64,000 nt of DNA from Methanoculleus bourgensis MS2 (GCF_000304355.2 NC_018227.2:2356001-2420000), one strand, 5' to 3'. Counted from the first letter of the stretch, positions 51,389 through 62,177 are shown. Numbers and translations are program-made. The notes: generated from the sequence alone by a model not told the origin.

Positions 51389-53107
51389 ATGACAAAAATT
51401 ACCATTGTCATAGCATCCCTCCTGATCCTCGCACTCGTCGCAGGTGCGGGCGCACAGGTGGGATCGAGCAATGTCAGTGGCACCAACGAGAGTTCAAACC
51501 AGACGACGGGAAATGCGCAGAACGTGAGCGGCAACGTAACGGATCTCACGAACGCCGGATCCATACTTGCCGCGGCATTCCAGGACAACCGGTCCCGGAC
51601 GAACCTGACGACTATTCCGAGTTTTACGGCCGATATCGGCCTTGAACTTGTCGCGCAGAACTTCACCTCCCCCATGATGGTTACATCGCCCAACGACGGG
51701 ACCGGGAGACTCTTTGTCGTGGACCAGATCGGTGTGGTCTGGGTTGTCGACGCGAACGGGACCACGCTCCCCGAGCCGTTCCTGGACCTCCGGGGCAACC
51801 TCGCGGACCTCAGCCCGACCTACGACGAGCGCGGTCTGCTCTCCATCGCATTCCACCCGGATTACCAGTCCAACGGTAAGGTCTACGCGTTCTACAGCGC
51901 ACCCTTAAGATCCGAGGCTCCCGAGGGATGGAGTTGCACCAACCACATCTCCGAGTTCCAGGTTGATCCTGAGAACCCGAATGCGGTGAACACGTCCTCC
52001 GAGAAGGTTCTGATGTACATCGACAAGCCCTACCAGAACCACAACGGCGGCCAGCTTGCCTTCAGCCCCGCCGATGGCTACCTCTACATCTCGCTCGGGG
52101 ACGGCGGGAAGGCGAACGATGTCGGGAACGGGCATACCCCCAGTATCGGGAACGCACAGGATCTCACGAAGATCTACGGCAAGATCCTCAGGATCGACGT
52201 GGACAGCACCGCCACCGGGGGCGCGATGGTCCAGCAGAATATGACCGGAACAGCGAACGTGAACGTCAACCGGACCGAGAACCCGCCCGAGCCGACATGG
52301 ACGACGTTTGCAGGCAGCCTCTACGGCATACCGACCGACAACCCGTTTGCAGAGACCCAGCCTAGGATTCTCGATACCTACGCCTACAAGACAATCCCGC
52401 CCGAGATCTATGCCTGCGGGTTCCGCAACCCGGCCTACATGGCCTTTGACTCCGGCGGCAATAACACGCTCTTCATCGCCGATGCGGGACAGAACCTCTT
52501 TGAGGAGGTGGACATCGTCTTAGGTGGCGGGAACTATGGCTGGAACATCCGCGAGGGCACCCACTGCTTCGACCCGAACGCCACCACGGCGCCCGGTGCG
52601 TCCTGCAACATCACCGGATACCAGGGAGAACCGCTGATCGGCCCCATCTTCGAAGGCGGCCATGACCTCGGCGTTGTCGTCGTCGGCGGCAACGTCTACC
52701 GCGGGACGGCCGTTCTCGGGCTCCAGGGCAGGTACATCTTCGGCTACTGGAGCGACGGCCGGACTGTGGGCAACGGCACCCTCCTCGCTGCCACGCCCCC
52801 AACAGGATGGGCCGAGGGAGCGCTGCCAGAGACTGCCGCGAGCCTGACGCCTGACGAGAATGCCATGTGGGAGGTCCAGATGGTGAACATCACCGGCGGG
52901 GCGAACGAGACCCTGGGCGCATTCCTGCGCGGGTTCGGCGAGGACACTAACCAGGACCTGTATGTGCTGACAAACGACGTGGGAGGGCCTGACAACTCCA
53001 CCAGCACCGGCAAACTCTGGAAGATCGTAGCGCCCACCGCCGTCACTCCGGCCCCGACGACGGCGACGCCCACGGTCACCGGGGAGCAGACCGGGTACGC
53101 GGCGTAG
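51389..53107 (+). CDS. secreted PQQ-type sugar dehydrogenase (GSDH family)
   Basis: A 572-residue exported protein. A signal peptide (MTKITIVIASLLILALVAG) and an Asn/Thr-rich segment lead to a six-bladed soluble glucose/sorbosone dehydrogenase-type propeller. Its motifs include DERGLLSIAFHPDY, NHNGGQLAFSPADGYLYIS (catalytic His region), GDGGKANDVGNGH and CGFRNPAYMAFD. The C-terminus ends in a Pro/Thr linker without membrane anchor, so it is released or wall-associated. Relatives oxidise aldoses with PQQ; the cofactor source and substrate here are unknown. ATG 51389 begins the signal peptide. Confidence 0.9.
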   Translation: MTKITIVIASLLILALVAGAGAQVGSSNVSGTNESSNQTTGNAQNVSGNVTDLTNAGSILAAAFQDNRSRTNLTTIPSFTADIGLELVAQNFTSPMMVTSPNDGTGRLFVVDQIGVVWVVDANGTTLPEPFLDLRGNLADLSPTYDERGLLSIAFHPDYQSNGKVYAFYSAPLRSEAPEGWSCTNHISEFQVDPENPNAVNTSSEKVLMYIDKPYQNHNGGQLAFSPADGYLYISLGDGGKANDVGNGHTPSIGNAQDLTKIYGKILRIDVDSTATGGAMVQQNMTGTANVNVNRTENPPEPTWTTFAGSLYGIPTDNPFAETQPRILDTYAYKTIPPEIYACGFRNPAYMAFDSGGNNTLFIADAGQNLFEEVDIVLGGGNYGWNIREGTHCFDPNATTAPGASCNITGYQGEPLIGPIFEGGHDLGVVVVGGNVYRGTAVLGLQGRYIFGYWSDGRTVGNGTLLAATPPTGWAEGALPETAASLTPDENAMWEVQMVNITGGANETLGAFLRGFGEDTNQDLYVLTNDVGGPDNSTSTGKLWKIVAPTAVTPAPTTATPTVTGEQTGYAA

Positions 53108-53437
53108 AACCGAACCGGGGCACTGAACGCAAGAGTGGATAGGGGTCGGTTCGGCCCCTCCTTCTTCTCATAGGACCCGAACAGGAGCAGCACGGGGATC
53201 TTCTATGTGGACAATGGCCGGCATCCCCAAAAAGGAGAGCCTTGCGTTCGGGAACTTCACCCTGGTTACGGGTCTCCTCCGGCGTCTCGGCGCTGTAGGG
53301 CAATGCAGGCTTGCGGGCCGCATGGTGGGGCATACCCTCCACCGGAGTAGCGACCTCTTCGGGGTGAGTGGGGATGACATAACGAGTGGACTCCGTGAGA
53401 CTGTCTTTCTGCGGGGATCCCCCGCTACGGCGTCACC

Positions 53438-53599
53438 ATGCCCCGGATCGTGAACGCTCCCTTCATGGACGGCCTTGCACCGGACCCCGGGTACACCAAC
53501 AACCGTGATTACTGGGAGTCGCTCCTGGAGGATGCGGGGCCGGCCGTGCCCGTTCGCCCGCGTCGAGAAGTGAACCGCCGGTACCCTTCAGGCGGTTGA
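53438..53599 (+). pseudogene. possible gene remnant
   Basis: A 53-codon frame with protein-like sequence (MPRIVNAPFMDGLAPDPGYT, NNRDYWESLLEDAG) preceded in frame by IPRYGVT with no good start, within the 557-bp gap 53108-53664. It looks like a fragment of a larger protein, but I cannot name a family and it could be chance. Confidence 0.25.
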
Positions 53600-53649
53600 G
53601 CACGGATCGTGTCGAACTCAGGTTCTGGGAACTGCACGATAACAGCGTC

Positions 53650-53656
53650 AAAAAAA
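53650..53656 (-). terminator. poly-T terminator after surface protein gene
   Basis: A T7 run on the minus strand beginning 9 bp after the surface-protein stop at 53665. Confidence 0.5.
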
Positions 53657-53664
53657 GAGTGGGG

Positions 53665-56600
53665 CTAGTTCTTCTTCCTCTGCCAGAGGAGGAAGGTCAG
53701 CGGGGCGAGGATGGGCGCGTAGACGAGCGGCGTTGCGGGCGTTGTCGTCGCCGGCACGGTGGTCGCCTCCGTCGTCACCACTGTTGTCACATTTGCTGTG
53801 ACGTTCGTCTCGCCCCCGGTTGTGACATTAGTCTCCCCGGCTGTGGTCTCGTTCTCCGCTGCCGCGGCAGCGATAGCGAATGTTGAGAACCCTGGGGTGG
53901 TTGCACGGAAGCGATACAACCCGTTCTCCTCACTGACGACCTCGGTCTCCAGGGACTGCCAGGCACCGTCGACGTAGCGCATGAGCCTGACATCCTCGGG
54001 GGCTATGCCGTGGTCTTCGAGCCAGTCGGCAGAGATGGTAAAGACTACCTCCGCGCTGCCGATCCTGCGCTGGTCTGCCCAGTGGAGGCTGATATCGACG
54101 TACTCATAGACATCGTCCGCAGGAGGTCTCGCTGCAGTGGGGCGCGCCGCCTCTTTTACGGTCACCATCAGTCTCGGGATGGTGTCCGCCGCTGTGATGG
54201 CAACGCTGCTGACCGAGGAGACGCTGATATCTGAGAACGTGAACGTCTCGCCGCTCATCAGGTTCTCGCATGTCTCTGCGGAGAAGGTCGGTCCGGTGTC
54301 ACCGCCGCCGTCGCCCCAGTCATTGTTTGCTGAGCTGCCCGGATCCAGTGTCGGATCTGGTGTCGGTGCGGGCGCTGCCGTGACGGTGACCGCCGCCGTT
54401 CCCTCTACGTCGCCGGCCAGGGCTTTCACTTCTGCAGAACCTTCTGCAAACGCCGCAAAGAGCCCGGCTCTGTCGAGTGTGCCGACCTCAGGGTCAGAGC
54501 ATAACCAGGCAACCCTGACCCAGTCCAGCTCGTTGTCGGAATCGTCAAAGACCGTGGCGATGAACTCCTGTGTCTCCCCGGGCGCAAGCGCGGTCGTCAC
54601 GGGGTCGACCTTGACGCGGGCCGGGTACGGGAGCGGTGGGCCGACGGTCACGCAGGCAGAGCCCGATATCTCGTCCACCGATGCGGTGATGGTCACCTCA
54701 CCGGCCTCGTTGGGGCCAAAGAGACCGCACGGGCCGATGTAACCGATTTTCGGGTCGCTGCTCTCCCAGACCACCACGGCGTCCGGCATGACGCAGCCGT
54801 ACTGGTCGTACACGGTCTCGGTGAGCTGGAGGCTGTTCGCGGGGGCGATGGTGAAGGCGGATGGGCTGATTACGATCCGCGACGGGACCGGGCATGCCGA
54901 CCGGACCGTCACCGTCGCGGTTCCGGTCTCGCTGATCCCGTCGACCGACGCGGTGATTGTTGTGGTGCCTCCACAGACAGCAGTGAAGAGGCCGGTCTCG
55001 TCGATGGTCCCGACAGACTCATCGCAGCTCGTCCAGATCACCGGAGCGTCGGACGTTATGTTGCCCTCCAGGTCAAACGCGGTCGCGGTGAACTGCCAGG
55101 TGTTGTCAACGTCCAGGGTGATCTCCGACGGGGAGACCGCTACTGCGTCGATCAGGCCTGAGGGCGCATCGATGACCGTTATGGTCGCGGTCCCGGTGAC
55201 TCCTTCCGCGGATGCGGTTATGGTCGCCGTGCCGTCGTCAAGGGCGGTGAAGAGGCCGCTACAGGGATCGATCGTGCCGCCACATGATTCCCTGCAGGCC
55301 CAGGTGACCTCGATGCCCGTGATTTCGCACCCGTACTGGTCAAAGGCGGTTGCGATGAATGTCTCTGCATCTCCGGTGTTCAGGGTGATTGCCGGAGGCG
55401 TGACGACGATCCGGGAGAGGACCGGCTCGTCGCAGCATACGGTGACGGTCGTGGTTCTGGTGGCGCCGTCGCCCGATATGGTGAGGGTCGTCGTGCCTGC
55501 ACAGAGGGCGACAAAGAGGCCGGTCTCATCGATGGTGCCGACGGCCGGGTCGCTGCTCGTCCAGGTGATCGCAGCCTCCGGCACGAAGTCGCCGTAGCAG
55601 TTGAGCGGGACGGCCTCAAACTTCAGGGAGTCCCCGGGGTTCAGGGTGACCGCAGACGGGAAGAACCCGATCTTTGCGAGCCCCGGCTCTACGGCGTAGA
55701 CAGTGACGACCACTTCCGCAGAGATGTCGCCTGCCGTCGCGATGACGGTCGTTGTGCCTTCGGCGAGAGCGGTAAAGACACCGGCTGCGCTGATGGTTCC
55801 CACAGTCTTGTTGCTGCTATCCCAGACGATCTTACCGGCAGGCATGACGTTGCCATCCTGGTCGTAGCCGGTCACAATGAACTTCTGTGTGTCTTCGACC
55901 TCCAGGGTGGCCCGGAGCGGCGTGACCTTGATAGATTTCAGGACCGGGTCGGCCGGGTCAGTTGGGTCAACCGGCGCCGAAGCCTTGACGGTGACTGCCG
56001 CTTTCGCGGAGAGGCCGCCTGCCGATGCGATGACGGTTGTTGTGCCTTCGGCGAAAGCGCTGAAGAGGCCGGCATCATTGATAGTTCCCACAGTCTTGTT
56101 GCTGCTATCCCAGGTTACCGTAACACCGGTCATGGGGCTGCCGAACTGGTCCTTGAGGGTTGCCGTAAACTTCTTCGTGTCGTTGACTACGAGCGTGGCC
56201 GTGGTCGGTGTAACCGTGATGCTCCCAAGCACCGGTTCATCAGCGGTGACCATGACGGTAGCCGTCCCGGATACCTCACCTGAGGTTGCGGTGATGGTCG
56301 TCGTGCCCGCGACGTGAGCGGTGAAGAGGCCACTGGACTCTCCGATGGTCCCAACGGTCGTGTTGCTGCTTGTCCAGGTGATCATCTCAACCCCGGTCAT
56401 CTTCTTTCCAAACTGATCAAGGGCGGTTGCTGTGAATGTTTCCGTCTCGTTAATCCCAAGGGTTGTCGCGGTCGGCGTAACCGTGATGCTCGCAAGCACC
56501 GGTTCATCAGCGGAGACCGTGACAGTAGCCGTCCCGGATACCGCACCTGAGGTTGCGGTGATGGTCGTCGTGCCCGCGGCGTGCGCGGTGAAGAGACCAC

Positions 56601-57855
56601 TGGACTCTCCGATGGTCCCAACGGTCGTGTTGCTGCTTGTCCAGGTGATCATCTCAACCCCGGTCATGGGTTTCCCAGACTGGTCAAGGGCGGTTGCTTC
56701 GAACTGCTCCGTGCCGTCGACCTTAAGGGTGGCCGTGGATGGTGTGACCTTGATGTTTGTCAGGACTGGGTCGACTGATGCTGCAGGCTTGTAGGTGAAG
56801 ATGTAGAGATTCGAGTTAGGGCTCCCGCCCCGCTGCCAGACGATCGTGTTGCCGCTGACGGCAGGGTAGAGGTGCTCATCGTAATTCACATCTGGTTGCC
56901 GTACTGACTTTTCTTTCCCGGATTTGAGGTCATACAGGTAAATACCCCGCCCATCCGTTCCATCCGGTCCCTTATCCCGCTTTTCCTCCCAGGCGATGAT
57001 GCTCCCGCTGATCGCCGGCGAGACCTGATCGGAAGGATCGGTGGTGATTCTCCGCTCCCATCCGGACGGATTCGCGAGATCGGTCATATAGATGTCGGGA
57101 TTCCCATTCCGGTAATCTTCCCAGGCGATGAGGCTTCCCGAGAGTGAGGGCCAGGACTGGCGGTTGTCACTTAGGGAGGCATAGCCTATCTTGCCGGTCT
57201 CGATCTCGTAGTACTTGATCTGTTCTTCCCCGCTTTCCACCCAAGTGACATACTTCTCCGAGAGTGCGGGTTTGAACTCGGTAGTCCCCCAGGGAATCGT
57301 TGTCGTTGCGTCACAGTCGATGACCTTCTTCACGCTCCCGGCGGCGATGTCATAGAGGACGACGTTTGTCTTGCCGCTGCTGTCATCGTACCAGGCAGCG
57401 TAGTTCCCACGAACGATAGGCATCCGCTGGTTGCCCGTGCCGGTGATGAGTTTCTCTCTTCCTGTAGAGCGCTTGTAGAGGTAGATATCCCAGTTCCCGT
57501 TCCGGTTATCCTGCCAGACGATGTAGTCCCCCGAGATGGACGGTTTCTCCTGCGAGGCAGGGTTGTTTGTTATCTGCTCGCCGGTGTAGGAAGGAAGCAG
57601 CGTACCCCGGCCGGGGTCTGCCCTGAATTTGTCTACCGTCCCGAGGTAGATATCCTTGTTCCCTTTCTTCTGTTCGTCATTCCGATTATCTTCCCAGACA
57701 ATCATGTTGCCGTCGATATCAGGGTGGTCCTGCGCACCGTCGAGTGGGCTATAGAGATCCTCCCCCGGCGCAGCCTCTACCGCCATAACTGGCGGTATCA
57801 GCAACCCGATGATGACGATTGCGCACAAGAGTGCCAGATGTCTCTTTTTTGTCAT
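53665..57855 (-). CDS. giant surface protein: propeller, nine Ig-like (BIG2) domains, PGF-pre-PGF, membrane anchor
   Basis: A 1396-residue exported protein anchored to the cell envelope. Signal peptide (MTKKRHLALLCAIVIIGLLI, cleaved near residue 26); a TolB-like propeller with repeats such as YIVWQDNRNGNWDIYLY (about 30-355); nine Ig-like BIG2 domains (about 360-1180), each opening 'ixVTPxxxTL' and containing 'W.SS...VGTI...GLFTA...GTTTITA'; a PGF-pre-PGF-type domain (about 1205-1340); a Thr-rich linker and a final helix followed by WQRKKN. The domain set is typical of methanogen adhesins or S-layer-associated proteins. The first two BIG2 domains are nearly identical. ATG 57855 begins the signal peptide. 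Confidence 0.9.
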   Translation of the reverse strand: MTKKRHLALLCAIVIIGLLIPPVMAVEAAPGEDLYSPLDGAQDHPDIDGNMIVWEDNRNDEQKKGNKDIYLGTVDKFRADPGRGTLLPSYTGEQITNNPASQEKPSISGDYIVWQDNRNGNWDIYLYKRSTGREKLITGTGNQRMPIVRGNYAAWYDDSSGKTNVVLYDIAAGSVKKVIDCDATTTIPWGTTEFKPALSEKYVTWVESGEEQIKYYEIETGKIGYASLSDNRQSWPSLSGSLIAWEDYRNGNPDIYMTDLANPSGWERRITTDPSDQVSPAISGSIIAWEEKRDKGPDGTDGRGIYLYDLKSGKEKSVRQPDVNYDEHLYPAVSGNTIVWQRGGSPNSNLYIFTYKPAASVDPVLTNIKVTPSTATLKVDGTEQFEATALDQSGKPMTGVEMITWTSSNTTVGTIGESSGLFTAHAAGTTTITATSGAVSGTATVTVSADEPVLASITVTPTATTLGINETETFTATALDQFGKKMTGVEMITWTSSNTTVGTIGESSGLFTAHVAGTTTITATSGEVSGTATVMVTADEPVLGSITVTPTTATLVVNDTKKFTATLKDQFGSPMTGVTVTWDSSNKTVGTINDAGLFSAFAEGTTTVIASAGGLSAKAAVTVKASAPVDPTDPADPVLKSIKVTPLRATLEVEDTQKFIVTGYDQDGNVMPAGKIVWDSSNKTVGTISAAGVFTALAEGTTTVIATAGDISAEVVVTVYAVEPGLAKIGFFPSAVTLNPGDSLKFEAVPLNCYGDFVPEAAITWTSSDPAVGTIDETGLFVALCAGTTTLTISGDGATRTTTVTVCCDEPVLSRIVVTPPAITLNTGDAETFIATAFDQYGCEITGIEVTWACRESCGGTIDPCSGLFTALDDGTATITASAEGVTGTATITVIDAPSGLIDAVAVSPSEITLDVDNTWQFTATAFDLEGNITSDAPVIWTSCDESVGTIDETGLFTAVCGGTTTITASVDGISETGTATVTVRSACPVPSRIVISPSAFTIAPANSLQLTETVYDQYGCVMPDAVVVWESSDPKIGYIGPCGLFGPNEAGEVTITASVDEISGSACVTVGPPLPYPARVKVDPVTTALAPGETQEFIATVFDDSDNELDWVRVAWLCSDPEVGTLDRAGLFAAFAEGSAEVKALAGDVEGTAAVTVTAAPAPTPDPTLDPGSSANNDWGDGGGDTGPTFSAETCENLMSGETFTFSDISVSSVSSVAITAADTIPRLMVTVKEAARPTAARPPADDVYEYVDISLHWADQRRIGSAEVVFTISADWLEDHGIAPEDVRLMRYVDGAWQSLETEVVSEENGLYRFRATTPGFSTFAIAAAAAENETTAGETNVTTGGETNVTANVTTVVTTEATTVPATTTPATPLVYAPILAPLTFLLWQRKKN

Positions 57856-58364
57856 TTTTTCCCCCCTTGCGTGAACTCTGCTCTCTTCCTGCAGGGCCGC
57901 TGTACATACCATTCGGTAGGCACAAACAGGCTGGCTAAAGCGGGTGCTCATTGGAGCACCCCGCAGGCAGAGTGCAGATTCCGATTTAAAGACCGGTCAT
58001 AGTCTAGCCGGTGAAGGGGGAATAGCAGTATAAATATATATCCTTTACGGTGATTTATTCTATAATTTTTATAATAAAAACAGGGATATCACATCCTCCC
58101 TCATGGACGACAGGTGATCGAGACAGTCGCTCTCCACCACCGGAGTATTGCGAAGGAACAGGCAACCTTCTCAGAGGTTTTTTGTTAAGATCCTCCGCGG
58201 TTTGGGTAATTTAAGGCTCCAGGTCGTCAACTCTATCACGCCCTGGATATTGCTACCTCCTGCGGGAGACCCTCTCCGGCAAAACCACATTGTGGATTTA
58301 TCCGGTACCGGTTGTCCCCTGGGGCAGCATCAAAAAAAGGTAGAACGTTGGGCCGCGAGAGCCC
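57856..58364. other. AT-rich intergenic region upstream of surface protein
   Basis: This 509-bp gap has a strongly AT-rich stretch at about 58030-58080 with several possible TATA boxes, likely the promoter of the minus-strand surface-protein gene with a long leader. No gene is supported in it; the dnaJ terminator is at its right edge. Confidence 0.4.
58332..58338 (-). terminator. poly-T terminator of grpE-dnaK-dnaJ operon
   Basis: A T7 run on the minus strand 27 bp after the dnaJ stop. Confidence 0.5.
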
Positions 58365-59516
58365 CTACTTCACCGACTCTTTGACCTTGTCGACGACGTC
58401 CTGAAAGAAGCCTTTGCCCTTCTTTGCGCCCTTCGCTGAGGGTTTGCTCCCCTCGATCTCGAGCAGGCGCTCATAGAGTTCACGCTCCTCTTCGGTCAGG
58501 CGTTCGGGCACGACGATGCGCACCCGCACCAGCATATCGCCGGGTTTCGTCTGCCACCGCACCCCCTCGCCCGGTATCTTCAGCCCGGTGTTATACTGCA
58601 CACCGGGCGGGATATCGAGGACGACCGTCCGCCCGTCGATCGTCTGGACCTCGACCTCTGAGCCCAGGGTTGCCTGGGCGGGGGTGATATCGACGGTCAT
58701 CTCCAGGTCGTCCCCCCGGCGGGTGAACGTCTTGTGCGGTGCGACGCTGATCTCGATATAGAGGTCCCCGCTCGGCGCCCCATACTCCCCGGCGTCGCCG
58801 TAGCCCTCCATCCGGAGACGCATGCCCGTATCCACCCCTGGCGGGATCCGGACCTTCACGGTCTGCCGGGCGCGCCGGTGCCCGCTGCCGCCGCAGGCCT
58901 TGCACCGGGACTCGGGCATCTTCCCTCGCCCGCCGCAGGTGGTGCAGGTGCTCATCCGGACAAAATTCCCGAAGATGGACTGGCTCATCTGCCGCATCTG
59001 GCCGCTGCCGCCGCAGGTCGGGCAGGTCGTGAACTTCTTCGTCTCGCTCCCTGAACCGTCGCATGCAGGGCAGGGCTCGACATGATCGAGAGAGACCTCC
59101 TTCTCGGTCCCGAAGGCTGCCTCCTCAAGCGTGACCCGCATCTTCATTAGGAGGTCGGCCCCGGGGCGCGGGCCGGAACGCTGCCTGCCCCCGCCGCCGA
59201 AGAAGGTATCGAAGATATCCCCGAACCCTGAGAAGTCGGCGCTGAACCCGCCGGAGAACCCTCCTCCGCCGGCGTACGAGCCTTTGGATGCGTTACTATA
59301 GGCGGTATGTCCCATCTGGTCGTACTGGGCGCGCTTCTGGGGATCGGAGAGGACGCTATAGGCCTCGTTGATATTCTTGAACCTCTCCTCGGCCTCCGGC
59401 TCCTTGCAGACGTCGGGGTGGTATTTCCGTGCCAGGTTCCGGTATGCTTTCTTGATCTCCGCGTCATTGGCGTCCCGCGAGACGCCGAGGGTATCATAGT
59501 AGCTGTCCGGACCCAT
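58365..59516 (-). CDS. dnaJ: chaperone DnaJ (Hsp40)
   Basis: A 383-residue type I DnaJ that stimulates the DnaK ATPase. The J domain has ARKYHPDVC with the HPD motif, a Gly/Phe-rich region follows ([20 protein letters not shown]), and the zinc domain has four CxxCxGxG repeats ([32 protein letters not shown]). The C-terminal substrate-binding domains are complete. It begins 5 bp after the dnaK stop; an in-frame ATG at 59525 overlapping dnaK is less likely. Confidence 0.97.
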   Translation of the reverse strand: MGPDSYYDTLGVSRDANDAEIKKAYRNLARKYHPDVCKEPEAEERFKNINEAYSVLSDPQKRAQYDQMGHTAYSNASKGSYAGGGGFSGGFSADFSGFGDIFDTFFGGGGRQRSGPRPGADLLMKMRVTLEEAAFGTEKEVSLDHVEPCPACDGSGSETKKFTTCPTCGGSGQMRQMSQSIFGNFVRMSTCTTCGGRGKMPESRCKACGGSGHRRARQTVKVRIPPGVDTGMRLRMEGYGDAGEYGAPSGDLYIEISVAPHKTFTRRGDDLEMTVDITPAQATLGSEVEVQTIDGRTVVLDIPPGVQYNTGLKIPGEGVRWQTKPGDMLVRVRIVVPERLTEEERELYERLLEIEGSKPSAKGAKKGKGFFQDVVDKVKESVK

Positions 59517-59521
59517 CGACC

Positions 59522-61351
59522 TCACTCTTCTTTGACTTCGTAATCGGCATCAACGACGGTATCATCCTTCTTTGCGGCACCCTCCCCCTCTTGCTGCTGG
59601 GCGGCCGCCTGTGCCTGCTGGTACATCTTTGTCGTGACCGCATATACCGCTTCGGTCAGAGTATCCATCTTCTGTTTGATGGCCTCAAGGTCGTCGCCCT
59701 CGAGCGCCTTCTTAAGGTCGGCGATCGCATCCTCGATCTTCTGCCGCTCCGTAGCATCGATCGTATCCTTCGCCTCTTTCAGGGCGCGCTCTGCGGTGAA
59801 GATGGCGGTATCGGCGGTGTTGCGCAGGTCAATCTCCTCGCGCTTCTTCTTATCCTCTTCCTCGAACTTCTTTGCGTTGTCCATCATCCGCTGGATCTCG
59901 GCCTCGGAGGGGCGGGAGTCCTGCGGTTTGATGGTGATCGACTGCTCGTTCCCGGTACCAAGGTCCTTTGCCGAGACGTGGACAATACCGTTTGCGTCGA
60001 TATCGAACGTGACCTCGATCTGCGGGATGCCCCGGGGTGCCGCCGGAATCCCGGTGAGCTGGAACCGGCCCAAGGTGAAGTTATCCTTCGCAAGCGCCCG
60101 CTCGCCCTGCATGACGTGGATCTCGACCGAGGTCTGGCCGTCGGCGGCGGTCGAGAAGATCTGGCTCTTCCGCGTCGGGATGGTGGTGTTGCGCTCGATG
60201 AGCTTCGTCGCGATACCCCCGAGCGTCTCGATACCGAGTGAGAGCGGGGTCACGTCCAGGAGCAGGACGTCCTTGGTCTCGCCAGTGAGCACGCCGGCCT
60301 GGATGGCGGCGCCGAGAGCGACACACTCGTCAGGGTTGATACCTTTATCTGGCTCCTTATTGAGGACCTTCTTCACGGTCTCCTGCACGAGCGGCACCCG
60401 GGTCGACCCGCCGACGAGGAGGACGTGGTCGATATCATCGGCGCTCAGTTTGGCGTCGGCGAGCGCCTGCTTCACCGGCCCGAGGGTCGAGTCGACCAGA
60501 TCGGCGATGAGCTGCTCGAACTTCGCGCGGGTTAGATCGAAGTCCAGGAACTTAGGGCCGCTCTCGGTCGTGGTGATGTAGGGGAGGTTGATGTTGGTCT
60601 TCTGGACGGTGGAGAGCTCGATCTTCGCGTTCTCGGCCGCGTCCCGCAGGCGCTGCATGGCGACCGGGTCCTTCTTAAGGTCAACGCCCTCTTTCTTTCG
60701 GAACTCGTCGACCAGGTAGTCGACGACCAGTTTATCGAAGTCGTCGCCGCCGAGACGGTTGTTACCGGCGGTTGATTTGACCTCAAAGACGCCGTCGCCG
60801 AGCTGAAGGATGGAGACATCGAACGTGCCGCCGCCGAGGTCGTAGACGAGCACCGTGGCCTCGCCCTCCTTGTCGATACCGTAGGCAAGCGCGCTCGCGG
60901 TCGGTTCGTTGATGATCCGGAGCACCTCAAGGCCCGCGACGGTTCCTGCATCCTTCGTCGCCTGCCTCTGAGCGTCGTTAAAGTAGGCAGGCACCGTGAT
61001 GACGGCCTTTGTGATCTTTTCGCCCAGGTACTCCTCTGCGTCCAGTTTCAGTTTCTGGAGGATCATCGCGGAGATCTCCTGGGGGGTGTAATTCTTGCTC
61101 TCGATGGCAACCTTCTCGCTTGTGCCCATCTTGCGCTTGATCGACTGGATGGTACGGTTTGGGTTCGTGATCGCCTGCCGCTTTGCGACGTTGCCGACTA
61201 GCCGCTCGCCCTCCTTGGTGAACGCTACGACAGACGGGGTCGTCCTGCCGCCTTCGGCGTTGGCGATGACCGTCGCCCGCCCGCCTTCCATGATTGCCAT
61301 GCACGAGTTGGTTGTTCCAAGATCGATACCAAGGACTTTCTCTGAAACCAT
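59522..61351 (-). CDS. dnaK: molecular chaperone DnaK (Hsp70)
   Basis: A 609-residue Hsp70 with intact ATPase signatures ([44 protein letters not shown]), the peptide-binding domain ([19 protein letters not shown]-type strand) and a helical lid ending in a Gln/Glu-rich tail and DADYEVKEE. It lacks the extra loop of the Gram-negative type. ATG 61351 lies 4 bp after grpE. Hsp70 in methanogens derives from bacteria by transfer. Confidence 0.97.
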   Translation of the reverse strand: MVSEKVLGIDLGTTNSCMAIMEGGRATVIANAEGGRTTPSVVAFTKEGERLVGNVAKRQAITNPNRTIQSIKRKMGTSEKVAIESKNYTPQEISAMILQKLKLDAEEYLGEKITKAVITVPAYFNDAQRQATKDAGTVAGLEVLRIINEPTASALAYGIDKEGEATVLVYDLGGGTFDVSILQLGDGVFEVKSTAGNNRLGGDDFDKLVVDYLVDEFRKKEGVDLKKDPVAMQRLRDAAENAKIELSTVQKTNINLPYITTTESGPKFLDFDLTRAKFEQLIADLVDSTLGPVKQALADAKLSADDIDHVLLVGGSTRVPLVQETVKKVLNKEPDKGINPDECVALGAAIQAGVLTGETKDVLLLDVTPLSLGIETLGGIATKLIERNTTIPTRKSQIFSTAADGQTSVEIHVMQGERALAKDNFTLGRFQLTGIPAAPRGIPQIEVTFDIDANGIVHVSAKDLGTGNEQSITIKPQDSRPSEAEIQRMMDNAKKFEEEDKKKREEIDLRNTADTAIFTAERALKEAKDTIDATERQKIEDAIADLKKALEGDDLEAIKQKMDTLTEAVYAVTTKMYQQAQAAAQQQEGEGAAKKDDTVVDADYEVKEE

Positions 61352-61355
61352 GTAT

Positions 61356-61865
61356 TTATTCCTCCTTTCCTTTAGATACCACAACTTTTGCGCACCTGAT
61401 GACCTTATCCTGCATACAGTATCCGCGAATGACCTCGTCGATCACGACACCTTCCTCTGCAGCCGAAGGAACATAGGCAACTGCCTCCTGCCGTTCCGGG
61501 TCGAAAGGAAGGTCCCGGCATTCGATAGGTTTGATGCCGTGCCGGTCGAGGATGGTTGTGAAGAGTTTCCTGATCTGCTCCATCCCTTCCCGGAGGCTTG
61601 CACCGTCGGCTTTCTCCGCCCGCTCAAAGTTGTCCATGACCTCGAGCAACTCCACCGCGAAATCCTCAATGGCGAAGGTTGTGCGGGTATCGATCTCCCG
61701 GGCCATCCGCTTCCGGTAGTTGTCGAAATCTGCTGCAAGGCGCAGATAACGGCTGTTAAGGTCGTCATATGCCTTCTGCAGCTCTTCAAGCGCCGGAGAT
61801 ACTGCATCCGCCTCTTTTGCGAGATCCGGTTGCTTCTCGTTTAGTTCGGATGTTTCCTCCTTCAT
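61356..61865 (-). CDS. grpE: nucleotide exchange factor GrpE
   Basis: A 169-residue GrpE that exchanges ADP on DnaK. A long N-terminal coiled coil (about 10-75) is followed by the conserved [12 protein letters not shown] and EVMDNFERA motifs and the beta-domain ending [17 protein letters not shown]. It is the first gene of the grpE-dnaK-dnaJ operon. The frame is open upstream to 61910, within the promoter; ATG 61865 is the sensible start. Confidence 0.95.
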   Translation of the reverse strand: MKEETSELNEKQPDLAKEADAVSPALEELQKAYDDLNSRYLRLAADFDNYRKRMAREIDTRTTFAIEDFAVELLEVMDNFERAEKADGASLREGMEQIRKLFTTILDRHGIKPIECRDLPFDPERQEAVAYVPSAAEEGVVIDEVIRGYCMQDKVIRCAKVVVSKGKEE

Positions 61866-61888
61866 ACGCCTTACCTGCTTCAAAATGA

Positions 61889-61936
61889 TGTAATGTACTG
61901 GTTTGATCATTTATTGTAATGTAGTTCTATATATCA
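61889..61936 (-). promoter_or_regulatory. heat-shock operon promoter with 9-bp direct repeats
   Basis: On the plus strand TGTAATGTA occurs twice, at 61889-61897 and 61915-61923, 26 bp apart. A TATA box (minus-strand TATATAGAAC, 61924-61933) abuts the outer copy, so the repeats bracket the expected transcription start near 61905. They sit where a repressor would block transcription of grpE. The remaining gap to purH (61937-62177) holds no gene. Confidence 0.55.
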
Positions 61937-62177
61937 TTAACGAATGCTGCAGATATCTGTCCCCAATAACCGGCTGGTTTTCCGATTGGAGTTTCATTCA
62001 GCAATATTCTCCTGTGATATCTGGATCAGCGGAAGAGAGACCACATTCCTCAGGGGGAGATACCGGCGGTACCTGCGATGCCGGCGTTCTTGTTTCCCGG
62101 GACCCGGGAGGGTGAAAGGCGACCGTTTTCGCGGATAGCGCCAAATATATATCTCTGTATCCCACTCACGTGTAATC

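Noticed and set aside
53205-53453. 82-codon plus-strand open frame between the sugar dehydrogenase and the surface protein
   Set aside because: No domain, poor composition and no ribosome binding site; the only protein-like segment in this gap is in another frame at 53438-53599, itself doubtful.
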